Positions 10,160-19,724 of a stretch of DNA of 41,338 bases are shown piece by piece (the first letter of the stretch is position 1; the number at the start of each line of letters is the position of its first letter). The DNA comes from Sulfurivirga sp. (GTDB lineage: Bacteria > Pseudomonadota > Gammaproteobacteria > Thiomicrospirales > Thiomicrospiraceae), in assembly GCF_015490265.1 (NCBI RefSeq), contig NZ_WFYD01000035.1, positions 1-41,338 on the forward strand, given 5' to 3'. A model generated the notes under the pieces. It was given only the letters and a program-made list of their open reading frames with translations. It made no database searches and was not told where the DNA came from. The translations under genes and the position numbers were made by a program.

Positions 10160-10393
10160 ATGGAGTTTCACGGGTTTGGATTCATGGGCATCTGGGGCTT
10201 TCTGTTCTGGATTGTCATGTTCGTGGTCATGTTCTATCTGCTGCGTCTTTTGCTGTCTCCCTTTTTACCGCAGGGGCGTACCAGGCGGGACGAGCGGGAG
10301 GAGGCGCTTGCAATCCTGAAGAAGCGCTTTGCCCGAGGTGAAATTGACGAGGAAGAATTTATCCGGCGCAAGCGCGCACTGGAGGAGGAATAG
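10160..10393 (+). CDS. SHOCT-domain small membrane protein
   Basis: One transmembrane segment followed by EREEALAILKKRFARGEIDEEEFIRRKRALEEE. Confidence 0.85.
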   Translation: MEFHGFGFMGIWGFLFWIVMFVVMFYLLRLLLSPFLPQGRTRRDEREEALAILKKRFARGEIDEEEFIRRKRALEEE

Positions 10394-10397
10394 GGCT

Positions 10398-12419
10398 ATG
10401 AGTACGCACACCCACGAACACCACGGGCATGACAGCAGAACACAGCATGCTGTGCATGAGCATGTCGGACACGACCATGCCGCCCACATGCACGATTTTC
10501 GCCGGCGTTTCTGGTGGTCCCTGCTATTGACGCTGCCCGTGCTGGCGCTCAATGAGGATATCCAGCGCACTTTGGGATTCACCCTGTCAGCACCGATGTG
10601 GGTGGTGCCGACACTGGCTACGGTACTCTATCTTTACGGAGGAAAGCCATTTCTCACGGGCGTCTGGTCGGAGTTGAAAGCCCACAATCCAGGCATGATG
10701 ACCCTGATCGCCGTGGCTATCACTACCGCCTGGGCTTACAGCATGGCGGTGGCGGCAGGAGTGACCACCGGCAAGCCGTTCTTCTGGGAACTGGCCACAC
10801 TGATCGACATCATGCTGCTGGGGCACTGGATCGAGATGCGTTCAGTGCTGGGGGCGGCCAGTGCGTTGGAGGCGCTTTCCCGTCTTATGCCTGCAGAAGC
10901 CACGCGCCTGCGTCCGGACGGTGAACTGGAAACCGTGCCGGTCAGTGCGCTGCACAAAGGGGATCGCGTGGTCGTGCCGCCCGGTCAACGCATTCCCAGT
11001 GATGGCGTGGTGGTTGAAGGACGCTCCAGCGTGGATCAATCCATGCTGACGGGGGAGTCTCAGCCCGTGCCTGTGGGTGAAGGCGTGGAAGTCGTCGGCG
11101 GCTCGGTTAATCAGGAGGGGCTGTTGACTGTCGAAGTGACTCGCTTGGGTGAGGAAAGTTTCCTCGCTCAGATGAAGACGCTGGTCGAAGCAGCGCAACA
11201 ACGCCGCTCACGCACACAGGACTTGGCTAATCGAGCGGCCCGATGGCTGACAGGTATTGCGTTAGCCAGTGGTGGTTTGAGTCTTGCAGGATGGACTCTG
11301 GCAGGAGCACCTCTGGCCTTTGCCGTGGAGCGGGCGGTGACGGTCATGATCATTGCCTGTCCGCACGCGCTAGGGCTGGCGGTGCCGCTTGTGGTGGCCG
11401 TTTCCACCGCGCGCGCCGCGCAACAGGGGTTGCTCATCCGTGACCGTAATGCTTTTGAGCAAGCGCGGCATCTGGATGTGGTGGTCTTTGACAAGACCGG
11501 CACGCTGACCCAGGGCGCCTTTGCGGTGACGGATGTGATCAACCTGTCTGCAGAACATGATGAGCAGACATTGCTTCAACGTGCGGCGGCATTGGAGCAG
11601 ACTTCAAACCACCCGGTGGCGAAAGCACTGGTGCAGGCTTGGAGCAGGCCGCTGCCAAGTGTGGGCGAGTTTGAGCAGCTGCCTGGTGAAGGTGTGTCTG
11701 GACAGGTCTCGGGCAAGACGGTTCAGGTGCTCAGCCCAGCGAGCGTGAAAAAGCGCCTGGGGGTCGATATTGAAGCCCATGAAGCTTTCAGGCGGCTCAG
11801 TGATGCAGGCAAGACCGTAGTGGTGGTCACGGATGCGCGGCAGGTATTGGGACTGATTGCTTTGGCTGATCAGATCCGCCCCGAAGCGCGAGAAACTGTG
11901 GCGCAACTGCATAAAATGGGGGTAGAAGTGCACATGCTCACTGGTGACCATCCGGCTGCGGCATACTATATTGCCGATCAGCTGGACTTGGATGGGATCC
12001 GTGCCCAGGTGCTGCCGGCAGACAAGGCGTCCCATATCGAAGGTCTGCAGCAGCAAGGTAAAAAAGTGGCCATGGTGGGCGATGGCGTCAACGATGCCCC
12101 GGCTCTGGCTCAGGCTGATGTGGGGGTGGCCATTGGTGCAGGCACGGATATAGCCGTCGCTGCTGCGGATATTGTGTTGGTGCGCAACGATCCGACAGGC
12201 GTGTCCAGACTTATCCATCTTTCCAGAGCGACCACGAGGAAGATGGTGCAGAACCTCTGGTGGGCGGCAGGCTACAACATTCTGGCCATTCCCGCTGCGG
12301 CAGGGGCTCTGGCCTGGGCAGGTGTGATGATCAGCCCTGCAGTAGGTGCTGCGCTCATGTCGGCCAGCACCGTCATCGTCGCCCTCAATGCACAGTTATT
12401 GCGCCGTTCACCGCTCTAA
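10398..12419 (+). CDS. Copper-translocating P1B-type ATPase (CopB-type, CPH motif), His-rich N-terminus
   Basis: MSTHTHEHHGHDSRTQHAVHEHVGHDHAAHMHDF; IIACPHALGLAVP; DKTGTLTQG; GDGVNDAPALAQADVGVAIG. Confidence 0.95.
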   Translation: MSTHTHEHHGHDSRTQHAVHEHVGHDHAAHMHDFRRRFWWSLLLTLPVLALNEDIQRTLGFTLSAPMWVVPTLATVLYLYGGKPFLTGVWSELKAHNPGMMTLIAVAITTAWAYSMAVAAGVTTGKPFFWELATLIDIMLLGHWIEMRSVLGAASALEALSRLMPAEATRLRPDGELETVPVSALHKGDRVVVPPGQRIPSDGVVVEGRSSVDQSMLTGESQPVPVGEGVEVVGGSVNQEGLLTVEVTRLGEESFLAQMKTLVEAAQQRRSRTQDLANRAARWLTGIALASGGLSLAGWTLAGAPLAFAVERAVTVMIIACPHALGLAVPLVVAVSTARAAQQGLLIRDRNAFEQARHLDVVVFDKTGTLTQGAFAVTDVINLSAEHDEQTLLQRAAALEQTSNHPVAKALVQAWSRPLPSVGEFEQLPGEGVSGQVSGKTVQVLSPASVKKRLGVDIEAHEAFRRLSDAGKTVVVVTDARQVLGLIALADQIRPEARETVAQLHKMGVEVHMLTGDHPAAAYYIADQLDLDGIRAQVLPADKASHIEGLQQQGKKVAMVGDGVNDAPALAQADVGVAIGAGTDIAVAAADIVLVRNDPTGVSRLIHLSRATTRKMVQNLWWAAGYNILAIPAAAGALAWAGVMISPAVGAALMSASTVIVALNAQLLRRSPL

Positions 12420-12517
12420 TAGCTTTGGATTTTATCAATCTGTTTTCGGACGCTTGATTAACTTTGGAAGGGCGGTTGGTAAAGGAACAGTGTCTTTTCT
12501 ACAAGGCTACGAGCGAA

Positions 12518-12541
12518 AGGGGAGATGTCTCCCCTCTTTTT
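12518..12541 (+). terminator. Intrinsic terminator between the converging ATPase gene and efflux operon
   Basis: AGGGGAGA-TG-TCTCCCCT followed by CTTTTT. Confidence 0.75.
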
Positions 12542-12580
12542 GTCAGGTCGACAATTTTCTCCTTCCGTCACGAGAGGAGA
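12518..12580 (+). repeat. Diverged relative of the GGGGTCTCCCC element (tentative)
   Basis: GTCTCCCCTCTTTTTGTCAGGTCG resembles GTCTCCCCCATTTTTGCAAGGTCG of the copy at 20921; a second hairpin TCTCCT/AGGAGA (12558-12563 / 12575-12580) follows at a similar offset. Confidence 0.45.
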
Positions 12581-12598
12581 CGAGTCCTGTAGCTGGCC

Positions 12599-12910
12599 TC
12601 AATCACCCAGCGTGCCCTGGTTGAGTATCGGCAGCACGCGCCAGGCGAGGGTAAGGGCGGGCAGGGCATCGCTGAGCTTTTTCAGCAATGCTTCTACATC
12701 CGCCTGCGGCAGTTCCAGTTCGAACTTGACCTTGCGCTGGGCGCCGGCCACCTGTTCGTCCGGCGTCAGCTGCTCGTGGGGCTGGCCGTAGCCGGCCAGT
12801 TCCACGGCGGTGAAGAACGGTGTGTGCCGTTCCGCCAGCAGGAAGTCGCTCAGCAGGCTGGCCTGCCCGGCGGGCGCCACCAGCTGCATCAGCACCATCT
12901 GTTCATTCAT
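12599..12910 (-). CDS. DUF3240 family protein, efflux-associated
   Basis: MNEQMVLMQLVAPAGQASLLSDFLLAERHTPFFTAVELAGYGQ; last gene of the HME-RND operon, overlaps the pump gene by 4 nt. Confidence 0.75.
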   Translation of the reverse strand: MNEQMVLMQLVAPAGQASLLSDFLLAERHTPFFTAVELAGYGQPHEQLTPDEQVAGAQRKVKFELELPQADVEALLKKLSDALPALTLAWRVLPILNQGTLGD

Positions 12911-15900
12911 ACGGCGGCTCCTTGTTCAGCCTTGCGCAGTTTGAAACGCTCCACCATGCGATAGACGATGGGCAGGATCACGAGCGTCAGGGCGGTGGAG
13001 GTGATCAGTCCACCGATGACCACGATGGCCAGCGGTCGCTGGATTTCCGAGCCGGGACCGGTGGCCAGCGCCAGCGGGATCAGACCCAGCATGGCGATGG
13101 AGGCGGTCATCAGCACCGGGCGCAGGCGGCGTCTGGCCCCTTCCACCACCACCTCGTCCAGCGGCAGGCCCCGTTCGCGCAGCTGGTTGAAGTAGCTGAC
13201 CATCACCACGCCGTTGAGCACGGCGATGCCCAGCAGGGCAATGAAGCCCACCGAGGCCGGCACGGAGAGGTATTCGCCGGTGACCCACAGGGCGACAATG
13301 CCCCCGATCATCGCCAGCGGCACATTGAGCATGATCATCAGGCTTTCGGCCACCGATTTGAAGGTGGCGAACAGGATGATGAAGATCATCGCCAGGGCGA
13401 TGGGCACCACGATGCTCAGGCGTTTGGCCGCGCGCTGCTGGTTCTCGAAGGTGCCGCCCCACTCGAAGTAGTAACCGGTGGGCAGTTTCAGTTGTGAGGC
13501 TTTTTGCTTGGCCTCTTCCACAAAGCCCACCAGATCCCGGCCTTCGATATAGGCGATCACCACCGAATAGCGCTTGCTCATCTCCCGCTTGATGGAGACG
13601 GGGCCTTCCACCGGCACCGCCCTGACCACTTGACTGAGCAGCACGCTCTCGCCATTGTCCAGCGGGATTTCCAGATTGAGGAAGTCACGCCGTGCCCGGG
13701 CGATGTCGCCACCGGTCTTGATCAGCAGCGGGATGCGGCGGATGTCCTTGTAGATCACACCCACCGGCAGGCCTTCCAGCTGGGCGCGCAGCAGATCCTC
13801 TATCATTTCCACATCCAGCCCCAGCCGGCCGGCGGCCATACGGTCAACTTCCAGCTTCAGATAACGGGAGCCTTCATTGACCGGCGTGTAGACATTGGCC
13901 GCGCCCGGAATGGTTTTGAGTACTTCCACCAGCTGTTTGGCCACCTCATTGAGCTTCTCCGGATCGTCGCCGAACACCTTGACCGCCAGATCGCCGCGCA
14001 CGCCGGTGAGCATCTCATCCACCCGCATCTGGATCGGCTGGGTGAAGGCGTAGTTGACGCCGGGGAAGTAGGTGTCCATCACCTTCTTGATCTCCGCCTG
14101 CAGCTCGGCCTTGGTTTTCATGCGCCATTCCGATTTGGGCTTGAGCACCATGAAAGTGTCGGTGTCGTTCAGGCCCATGGGGTCCATGCCGATCTCATCA
14201 GCGCCCACCCGGCCGATCATGCTTTTGACTTCCGGCACATGGGCCATGATGGTGGCCTGAATGCGCTTGTCCAGGGCCATGGAGGCGTCCAGACTGATGG
14301 AGGCGGCCTTCTCGATCTGCAGCACGATGGTGCCCTCATCCATCTGGGGCATGAAGCTCTTGCCCACCTGGGTGAAGATTACGCCTGCGCCCACCAGTCC
14401 GGCCAGCGCCAGACTGAGGACAAGGGCCGGGCGTCGCAGCGCCTTTTGCAGCAGCGGCGTGTAGGCCGCGAGCAGCTTGCGGATCAGCCAGGGCTCCTCA
14501 TGGCTCACCTTGCCCAGCAGCAGGGAGGAGAGCGCCGGGATCACCGTCAGCGATAGCACCACCGCCGCGCCCAGCGCGAACACGATGGTGATGGCCACCG
14601 GCGAGAACAGCTTGCCCTCCAGTCCCTGCAGGGTCAGCAGCGGCAGGAAGACGATCATGATGATGCCGATGCCGGAGATCACCGGCACTGCCACCTCGGA
14701 GGCGGCGCGCCAGATCAGGTGCAGCCTGGGCAGCCCGGCCCGGTCTTTCTCCATGTGGGTGACGATGTTCTCCACCACCACGACGGCGGCATCCACCAGC
14801 ATGCCGATGGCGATCACCAGCCCACCCAGGGACATGAGATTGGCCGACAGGCCATACCAGCGCATCAGCACGAAGGTGAGCAGAATGGCCAGCGGCAGAA
14901 TGACCGCCACAGACACCGCCGCACGCAGGTTGCCGAGAAAGACGAACAGCATCAGGATGACCAGCACGATGGCCTCGATCAGCGCCTTGCTCACTGTCCA
15001 GGTGGCCTTGTTGACCAGATCGGAGCGGTCATAGAACACGTTGAGGCGGATGCCCTTTGGCAGTGCCGGCTTGAGCTGCTCGAGCTTGGCCTTGACGCCT
15101 TCCACCACCTCGCGGGCGTTGGCCCCTTTCAGGCCGATCACCAGCCCCTGCACGGCTTCCGCCTTGCCGTCCTTGGTGACGCCGCCATAGCGGGTCAGAT
15201 GGCTGACGACCACATCGGCCACATCGCGCACCAGAATGGGCGTGCCATCTTTCCCCGTGCGCACGACAGTGTTTTCAATATCCGCACGGGTGGTGAAGTT
15301 GCCGGATGTGCGCACCAGCAGCACCTCTTCACCCTCGGTGAGGCGGCCGGCGCCGTCATTGCGGTTGTTGCGCTCCAGCGCTTCCCGCAGCTGTTCGAAG
15401 GTGACCCGGTGGGCGCGCATTTTCGCCATGTCGGGGCGCACCGCCCAGGCGCGGGCGTAGCCGCCCAGTGCGTTCACGTCCGCCACCCCGGGCACGGACC
15501 GCAGTGCGGGACGGATCACCCAGTCCAGCAGATCACGCTTTTCCATGTCAGTCAGCGTGTCGCCTTCGATGGTGAACATGAACATGTCTCCCAGCGGGGT
15601 GGCGATGGGGGCCATGCCGCCGGTGACGCCCTTGGGCAGCTCCGCGCCGCTGAGCCTTTCGCTCACCTGCTGGCGTGCCCAGTAGATGTCCACGCCCTCC
15701 TCAAACTCCAGGGTGATGTCGGCGATGCCGTATTTGGCCTGAGAGCGCAGCAGGGTTTCCCCCGGAATGCCCAGCAGTTCCATTTCCAGCGGGGCGATGA
15801 CGCGGTCTTCCACCTCCCGTGGCGTCATGCCCGGGGCCTTGAAGATCAGTTTGACCTGTGTGGGCGATACATCGGGGAAGGCGTCAATGGGGGTTTTGGT

Positions 15901-15996
15901 CATGGCCAGCCAGCCGCCGCCGACGATGGCCGCCACCATCATCAGCACCAGCAGGCGTTGTGACAGAAAGAACCGGATCAGTCGCTCAATCATCAC
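12907..15996 (-). CDS. Heavy-metal efflux RND permease (CzcA/CusA family)
   Basis: 1029 aa; MIERLIRFFLSQRLLVLMMVAAIVGGGWLAMTKTPIDAFPDVSPTQV; AIGMLVDAAVVVVEN; QPIQMRVDEMLTGVRGDLAVKVFG. Confidence 0.95.
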   Translation of the reverse strand: MMIERLIRFFLSQRLLVLMMVAAIVGGGWLAMTKTPIDAFPDVSPTQVKLIFKAPGMTPREVEDRVIAPLEMELLGIPGETLLRSQAKYGIADITLEFEEGVDIYWARQQVSERLSGAELPKGVTGGMAPIATPLGDMFMFTIEGDTLTDMEKRDLLDWVIRPALRSVPGVADVNALGGYARAWAVRPDMAKMRAHRVTFEQLREALERNNRNDGAGRLTEGEEVLLVRTSGNFTTRADIENTVVRTGKDGTPILVRDVADVVVSHLTRYGGVTKDGKAEAVQGLVIGLKGANAREVVEGVKAKLEQLKPALPKGIRLNVFYDRSDLVNKATWTVSKALIEAIVLVILMLFVFLGNLRAAVSVAVILPLAILLTFVLMRWYGLSANLMSLGGLVIAIGMLVDAAVVVVENIVTHMEKDRAGLPRLHLIWRAASEVAVPVISGIGIIMIVFLPLLTLQGLEGKLFSPVAITIVFALGAAVVLSLTVIPALSSLLLGKVSHEEPWLIRKLLAAYTPLLQKALRRPALVLSLALAGLVGAGVIFTQVGKSFMPQMDEGTIVLQIEKAASISLDASMALDKRIQATIMAHVPEVKSMIGRVGADEIGMDPMGLNDTDTFMVLKPKSEWRMKTKAELQAEIKKVMDTYFPGVNYAFTQPIQMRVDEMLTGVRGDLAVKVFGDDPEKLNEVAKQLVEVLKTIPGAANVYTPVNEGSRYLKLEVDRMAAGRLGLDVEMIEDLLRAQLEGLPVGVIYKDIRRIPLLIKTGGDIARARRDFLNLEIPLDNGESVLLSQVVRAVPVEGPVSIKREMSKRYSVVIAYIEGRDLVGFVEEAKQKASQLKLPTGYYFEWGGTFENQQRAAKRLSIVVPIALAMIFIILFATFKSVAESLMIMLNVPLAMIGGIVALWVTGEYLSVPASVGFIALLGIAVLNGVVMVSYFNQLRERGLPLDEVVVEGARRRLRPVLMTASIAMLGLIPLALATGPGSEIQRPLAIVVIGGLITSTALTLVILPIVYRMVERFKLRKAEQGAAV

Positions 15997-17113
15997 CTTC
16001 GCCCTCTCCGCCTTCCATCATGCCTTTGAGGAAAATGGCTCCGAAGCTGACCACACGGGCGTCCGCATCCGGCTGCTCGCCCAGCGCCACAATGGCCCAG
16101 CGGCCATCCCGGTCGATCAGCTCCACGGGGCGGGCTTCGATGTGTTTGCCTTCGCGCACGAACACCGCCGGTGTCCCTTCCAGATCCACCACCGCGCGGT
16201 TTGGCACGCGCCAGGCGGGCGCAGGGGTGCCTTCCACAAAGTGAACGCGGATGAACTGGCCGGGCAACAGGCGGCCCTTGGCATTGTCAAAGCGCACATG
16301 CACGCTCACCCGCTGGGTTTCCGGGTCCGCCTGTCGGGCGATGTAGGCCACTTGCCCGTGGATGGGCAGGCCGTCGACGGTCACCGTCTGGCCCAGATGG
16401 ATGTTCTTCACCTCACTCACCGGCAGAGCCACATCTGCCACCACCGGTTCGATTTCGCCCACATGGGCCAGTGGTGCGTTGGCGTCCACCCGCTGGTTAC
16501 GTTCCACCTGCAGATCGAACAGCAGGCCGTCCTTGGGCGCGTGCAGAGTGAGGGTGCGCACCGGTTTTCCGCCGCCGGCCAGTGCCTTGATCTGGCCGAG
16601 GGTCAGGCCGGCATTGAGCAGGGCCTCGTAGCGGGCCAGTTTGTCGTTGCGGGCGGTTTCCAGCGCCGTACGCGCGGCCAGATACTGCTTCTGGGACAGG
16701 CTGCCGGCCTTGTAAAGGCGCTGGGCGCGCGCAAAGTTCTTCTCCGCCTGGGTCAGGCGGGCGCGGGCGTCCAGATAGGCCTGTTGCATTTGCACCAGTT
16801 CGGCGCTGTCCAGCTCGAACAGGGGTTGGCCTTGCTTCACCGGCCCGTGCACCACATGGATGCGGGCGATGCGGCCGCTGACGGGGGCGGCGACCAGATC
16901 CCGGTGCGCCAATGGAATATCCACCTGTGCCGGCCAGGCGTAGCCTTCAACCCGCGCCACCGGCTCAAAGGGGGCGAACTGCAGCCCCAGCGCCTTGACC
17001 TGTTCGGCATTCAGTTCCAGTCCGGCTGCTGCCTGATGGCCTTCTTCGGCCCAGAGGGCGGGGGCCGTGCTCAGGGTCAGCGCCAGTGCGCCAGTGATCA
17101 TCCAGTGCTTCAT
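15986..17113 (-). CDS. HME-RND periplasmic adaptor subunit (CzcB/CusB-like)
   Basis: Signal peptide MKHWMITGALALTLSTAPALWA; GRIARIHVVHGPVKQGQPLFELDSAEL adaptor signature; start supported by AGGAG upstream. Confidence 0.92.
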   Translation of the reverse strand: MKHWMITGALALTLSTAPALWAEEGHQAAAGLELNAEQVKALGLQFAPFEPVARVEGYAWPAQVDIPLAHRDLVAAPVSGRIARIHVVHGPVKQGQPLFELDSAELVQMQQAYLDARARLTQAEKNFARAQRLYKAGSLSQKQYLAARTALETARNDKLARYEALLNAGLTLGQIKALAGGGKPVRTLTLHAPKDGLLFDLQVERNQRVDANAPLAHVGEIEPVVADVALPVSEVKNIHLGQTVTVDGLPIHGQVAYIARQADPETQRVSVHVRFDNAKGRLLPGQFIRVHFVEGTPAPAWRVPNRAVVDLEGTPAVFVREGKHIEARPVELIDRDGRWAIVALGEQPDADARVVSFGAIFLKGMMEGGEGEGDD

Positions 17114-17115
17114 GT

Positions 17116-18324
17116 TCATTCTCCTGCCTGCTGATTCAGATTGCGGATGGCTTTGTGGACGGCCAGCTCGGCCAGCGCGGCGTTGAGGGCGGCGTCCAGC
17201 TGCGCCTGCTGGGCCAGCAGCAGATCGCGCAGGGACAGTTCGCCTTGCTGCCATGCCTGTTCGGACAGTTTCAGCGCCTCGTCGGCGGCGGCGAGCTGTG
17301 CTCTGGCGGGCGCAAGACCGGTGCGGGCCTGCTCCAGTTCGGCCTTGGCGGCAATGAGCGCCTGTTTCAGGTCCCGCTTCGCCACCGCCAGGCGGGCGGC
17401 GTTCTCCCGCCGGGTCAGCGCCGCCCCAGCCCGGCTCAGCTGCAAATCGGAGGATTTGCCCAGGGGCAGCGAAATTTCCGCCACGATCAGTGTGTCGTCC
17501 GGCGTGTTGTCGGCGCTTTCCCGTCTGGCGCCCAGATAGAGTTCGTAGTTAGGGCGGGCTTCCCATGCCGCCTTGTCCGCCTGAGCGCTGGACAGTTTCA
17601 GCTGCGCCCTGAGGTGGCGGATGCGGGGGTGGCGTTCGATGATGGCAGTCAGGTTGGAGAGATCAGCGGCCCTGGGCTGTTCATTGAGAAGCGCGGTCAG
17701 CCGCTGTTCGGTCAGAGTGATGCCCCATGCCTTGAGCAGGGCGCGGGCGGCATTGAGGCCTGCTTCCGCCGCGGCGGCGCGGGCCTGTGCCTCACTCAGG
17801 CGCTGGCGAGCCAGTGCCAGATCCAGTTTGCTGCCGGCTCCGGCGCTCACCTGGCTTTCCACCAGAGAAAAAAGGCGTTGCGCCTGTTTAAGCCGTTGAT
17901 GGGCATTGCGGGCGATCAGCGCCTTTTCCGCCACCGCATCCAGCAGGCGGCGGGCAATGCCGCGGGACTGCCAGGCCAGATACGCCTGCTGTGTCTGGCT
18001 CAGCTGGCTGAAGCTGTCGGCCAGCCTGCCATAGACCTCACCCTGATTGAGGCGCTTGAGTGGCAGGGTGAGGCCGGCTTCGAAGTTCATCACCCCTTCG
18101 CGGCCAGCGATCTGGCCGTTCTCGTGGTTGAGCGTCAGCGTGCTGTTGCCCAGCAGCGTGTCGCCGGCCGTACGGGCGTTCTGTGCCAGCGCATCATAGG
18201 CTTCGGTCAGGGTGCGTTCCGGCTGGTGCTGCAGGATGGTTCGGCTCCAGTCGGTCACCGTGTCGGCGAGGCTGAGGCCGGGCAGCAGCGCTGCGGTCAG
18301 CATCAGGGTCAGTCTGAATTTCAT
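17116..18324 (-). CDS. TolC-family outer-membrane factor (CzcC-like)
   Basis: Signal peptide MKFRLTLMLTAALLPGLSLAD; paired coiled-coil regions; first gene of the RND triad. Confidence 0.88.
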   Translation of the reverse strand: MKFRLTLMLTAALLPGLSLADTVTDWSRTILQHQPERTLTEAYDALAQNARTAGDTLLGNSTLTLNHENGQIAGREGVMNFEAGLTLPLKRLNQGEVYGRLADSFSQLSQTQQAYLAWQSRGIARRLLDAVAEKALIARNAHQRLKQAQRLFSLVESQVSAGAGSKLDLALARQRLSEAQARAAAAEAGLNAARALLKAWGITLTEQRLTALLNEQPRAADLSNLTAIIERHPRIRHLRAQLKLSSAQADKAAWEARPNYELYLGARRESADNTPDDTLIVAEISLPLGKSSDLQLSRAGAALTRRENAARLAVAKRDLKQALIAAKAELEQARTGLAPARAQLAAADEALKLSEQAWQQGELSLRDLLLAQQAQLDAALNAALAELAVHKAIRNLNQQAGE

Positions 18325-18368
18325 GGCCCACTCCTTGAGGATGTTGTGGGTCAGTCTATGCGGTCAAG

Positions 18369-18385
18369 CTGAAAGCAGGCTGAAA
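18369..18385 (-). promoter_or_regulatory. Candidate OmpR-family response-regulator operator upstream of the efflux operon
   Basis: Minus strand TTTCAG-CCTGC-TTTCAG, direct hexamers 11 bp apart, about 45 bp upstream of the czcC-like start, followed by CTTGACCGCATAGACT. Confidence 0.45.
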
Positions 18386-18386
18386 A

Positions 18387-19724
18387 TCAGGCGGGAAAGG
18401 TGAGCGTGACCCTGAGGCCGCCGTGAGCGCTGCGGGAAAAGTCGAGCCGGGCGCCATACTGACGGGCGATGTCGCTGACCACGGCCAGCCCGATGCCGTT
18501 TTCCGAACGGCGCTCGTCCAGCCGGCGACCACGCTGACCCAGCTGAGGCAGCTGCTCATCCGGCACGCCGGGGCCGTCGTCTTCCACCGTCAGGGTGAGA
18601 GAGCCCTTATCATGCCGCAGGGTGAGCCAGACGGTATGCCGCGCCCATTTGCAGGCGTTGTCCAGCAGATTGCCCAGCAGTTCAAAGGCGTCCCCCCGCT
18701 CCAGCGGCAGGGTGGTGAGCGGGCCTGTGTCCAATTGCAGAACGCAGTCTGGATGGAGGCGCTTCAGGCTGTCGATGAGGCCAGGCAGGTCGTCGGTCAG
18801 GGAGAAGGCCGCCTCACCCAGGGTGCCGCCGGCCACCCGGGCCTGACGCAGGGTGCGTTCGCTGATCGCCTGCAGCCGCTCCGCCTGTTGGCGCAGCCCG
18901 TCACGCACCTGCGGGCAATGGTTCAGGGCCGGGTCCTCCAGCTGCTGAAAGAGCAGCTGCAGGGGCGTTTTCAGGCTGTGGGCCAGGTCGGCATTGGCGT
19001 GGCGGAAGCGTTCCAGTTGCTGGTGCAGCTGGCCGAGGGTCTCCCGCAGGGTGTCCACCAGTGGGGCCACTTCGGCGGGCAGGTCAGGGGGCGGCTCGTC
19101 GAGGACATGCGGCGACTGATGGGCCCGTGCGATGCGTCGCTGTACCTGTTGCAGCGGTGCGAAACCGGTGCGCAGCACATGACGCACCCACAGCAGCATG
19201 CCGGCGAGTGTGATGAGCGCCAGCAGGGAGAACAGCAGGTCGAAACGGTGCAGCGCCTGCTGAATGGGCATGTGGTTTTCCGCCACGAAGACGTGGATGG
19301 AATGGCCGTCGATTCGGGCGGGGGTGTGCAGCACCAGCACCTTCTCTTCGCCCCCGTCCGGTGCGGGGCCGAGGGTTTCATAGGGGTTGTCCGGTGGCGG
19401 CTGGGGCGTCCACAGGTGATAGCCGTTCAGCGAAGGCGAGGCGAGTCGCTGCCCGTCGGCTTCGACCACATAGTAGTGGCCGCTGCCCGGACGCAGGTAG
19501 ATGGATTCGATGGCGTTCTGCTGCAGCGTGAGCCGCCCCTGCTGGAAGCGCACATGACGCAGCAGCTGTTCGGTGTCGTGTTCCAGACGGGTGACCAGAT
19601 ACTGTTCCACCAGTGTATGAATCGTCCAGGTGGTCGCCCCCCATAGCAGAAGCAGCAGGGTGGTGAGTGCTGCCAGCAGTCCGATCTGCAGCCGTTGTTG
19701 CAGACTGCGGCGTTCAGCGGCCAT
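18387..19724 (-). CDS. Sensor histidine kinase of a metal-responsive two-component system
   Basis: HisKA-like FRHANADLAHSLKTPLQLL, N-box LLGNLLDNACKWA, G-box VEDDGPGVPDEQL. Confidence 0.93.
   Translation of the reverse strand: MAAERRSLQQRLQIGLLAALTTLLLLLWGATTWTIHTLVEQYLVTRLEHDTEQLLRHVRFQQGRLTLQQNAIESIYLRPGSGHYYVVEADGQRLASPSLNGYHLWTPQPPPDNPYETLGPAPDGGEEKVLVLHTPARIDGHSIHVFVAENHMPIQQALHRFDLLFSLLALITLAGMLLWVRHVLRTGFAPLQQVQRRIARAHQSPHVLDEPPPDLPAEVAPLVDTLRETLGQLHQQLERFRHANADLAHSLKTPLQLLFQQLEDPALNHCPQVRDGLRQQAERLQAISERTLRQARVAGGTLGEAAFSLTDDLPGLIDSLKRLHPDCVLQLDTGPLTTLPLERGDAFELLGNLLDNACKWARHTVWLTLRHDKGSLTLTVEDDGPGVPDEQLPQLGQRGRRLDERRSENGIGLAVVSDIARQYGARLDFSRSAHGGLRVTLTFPA

Noticed and set aside
13504-15963. 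Long + strand ORFs (350 and 414 aa) opposite the RND permease gene
   Set aside because: Antisense shadow ORFs of low complexity; the minus strand gene is unambiguous.
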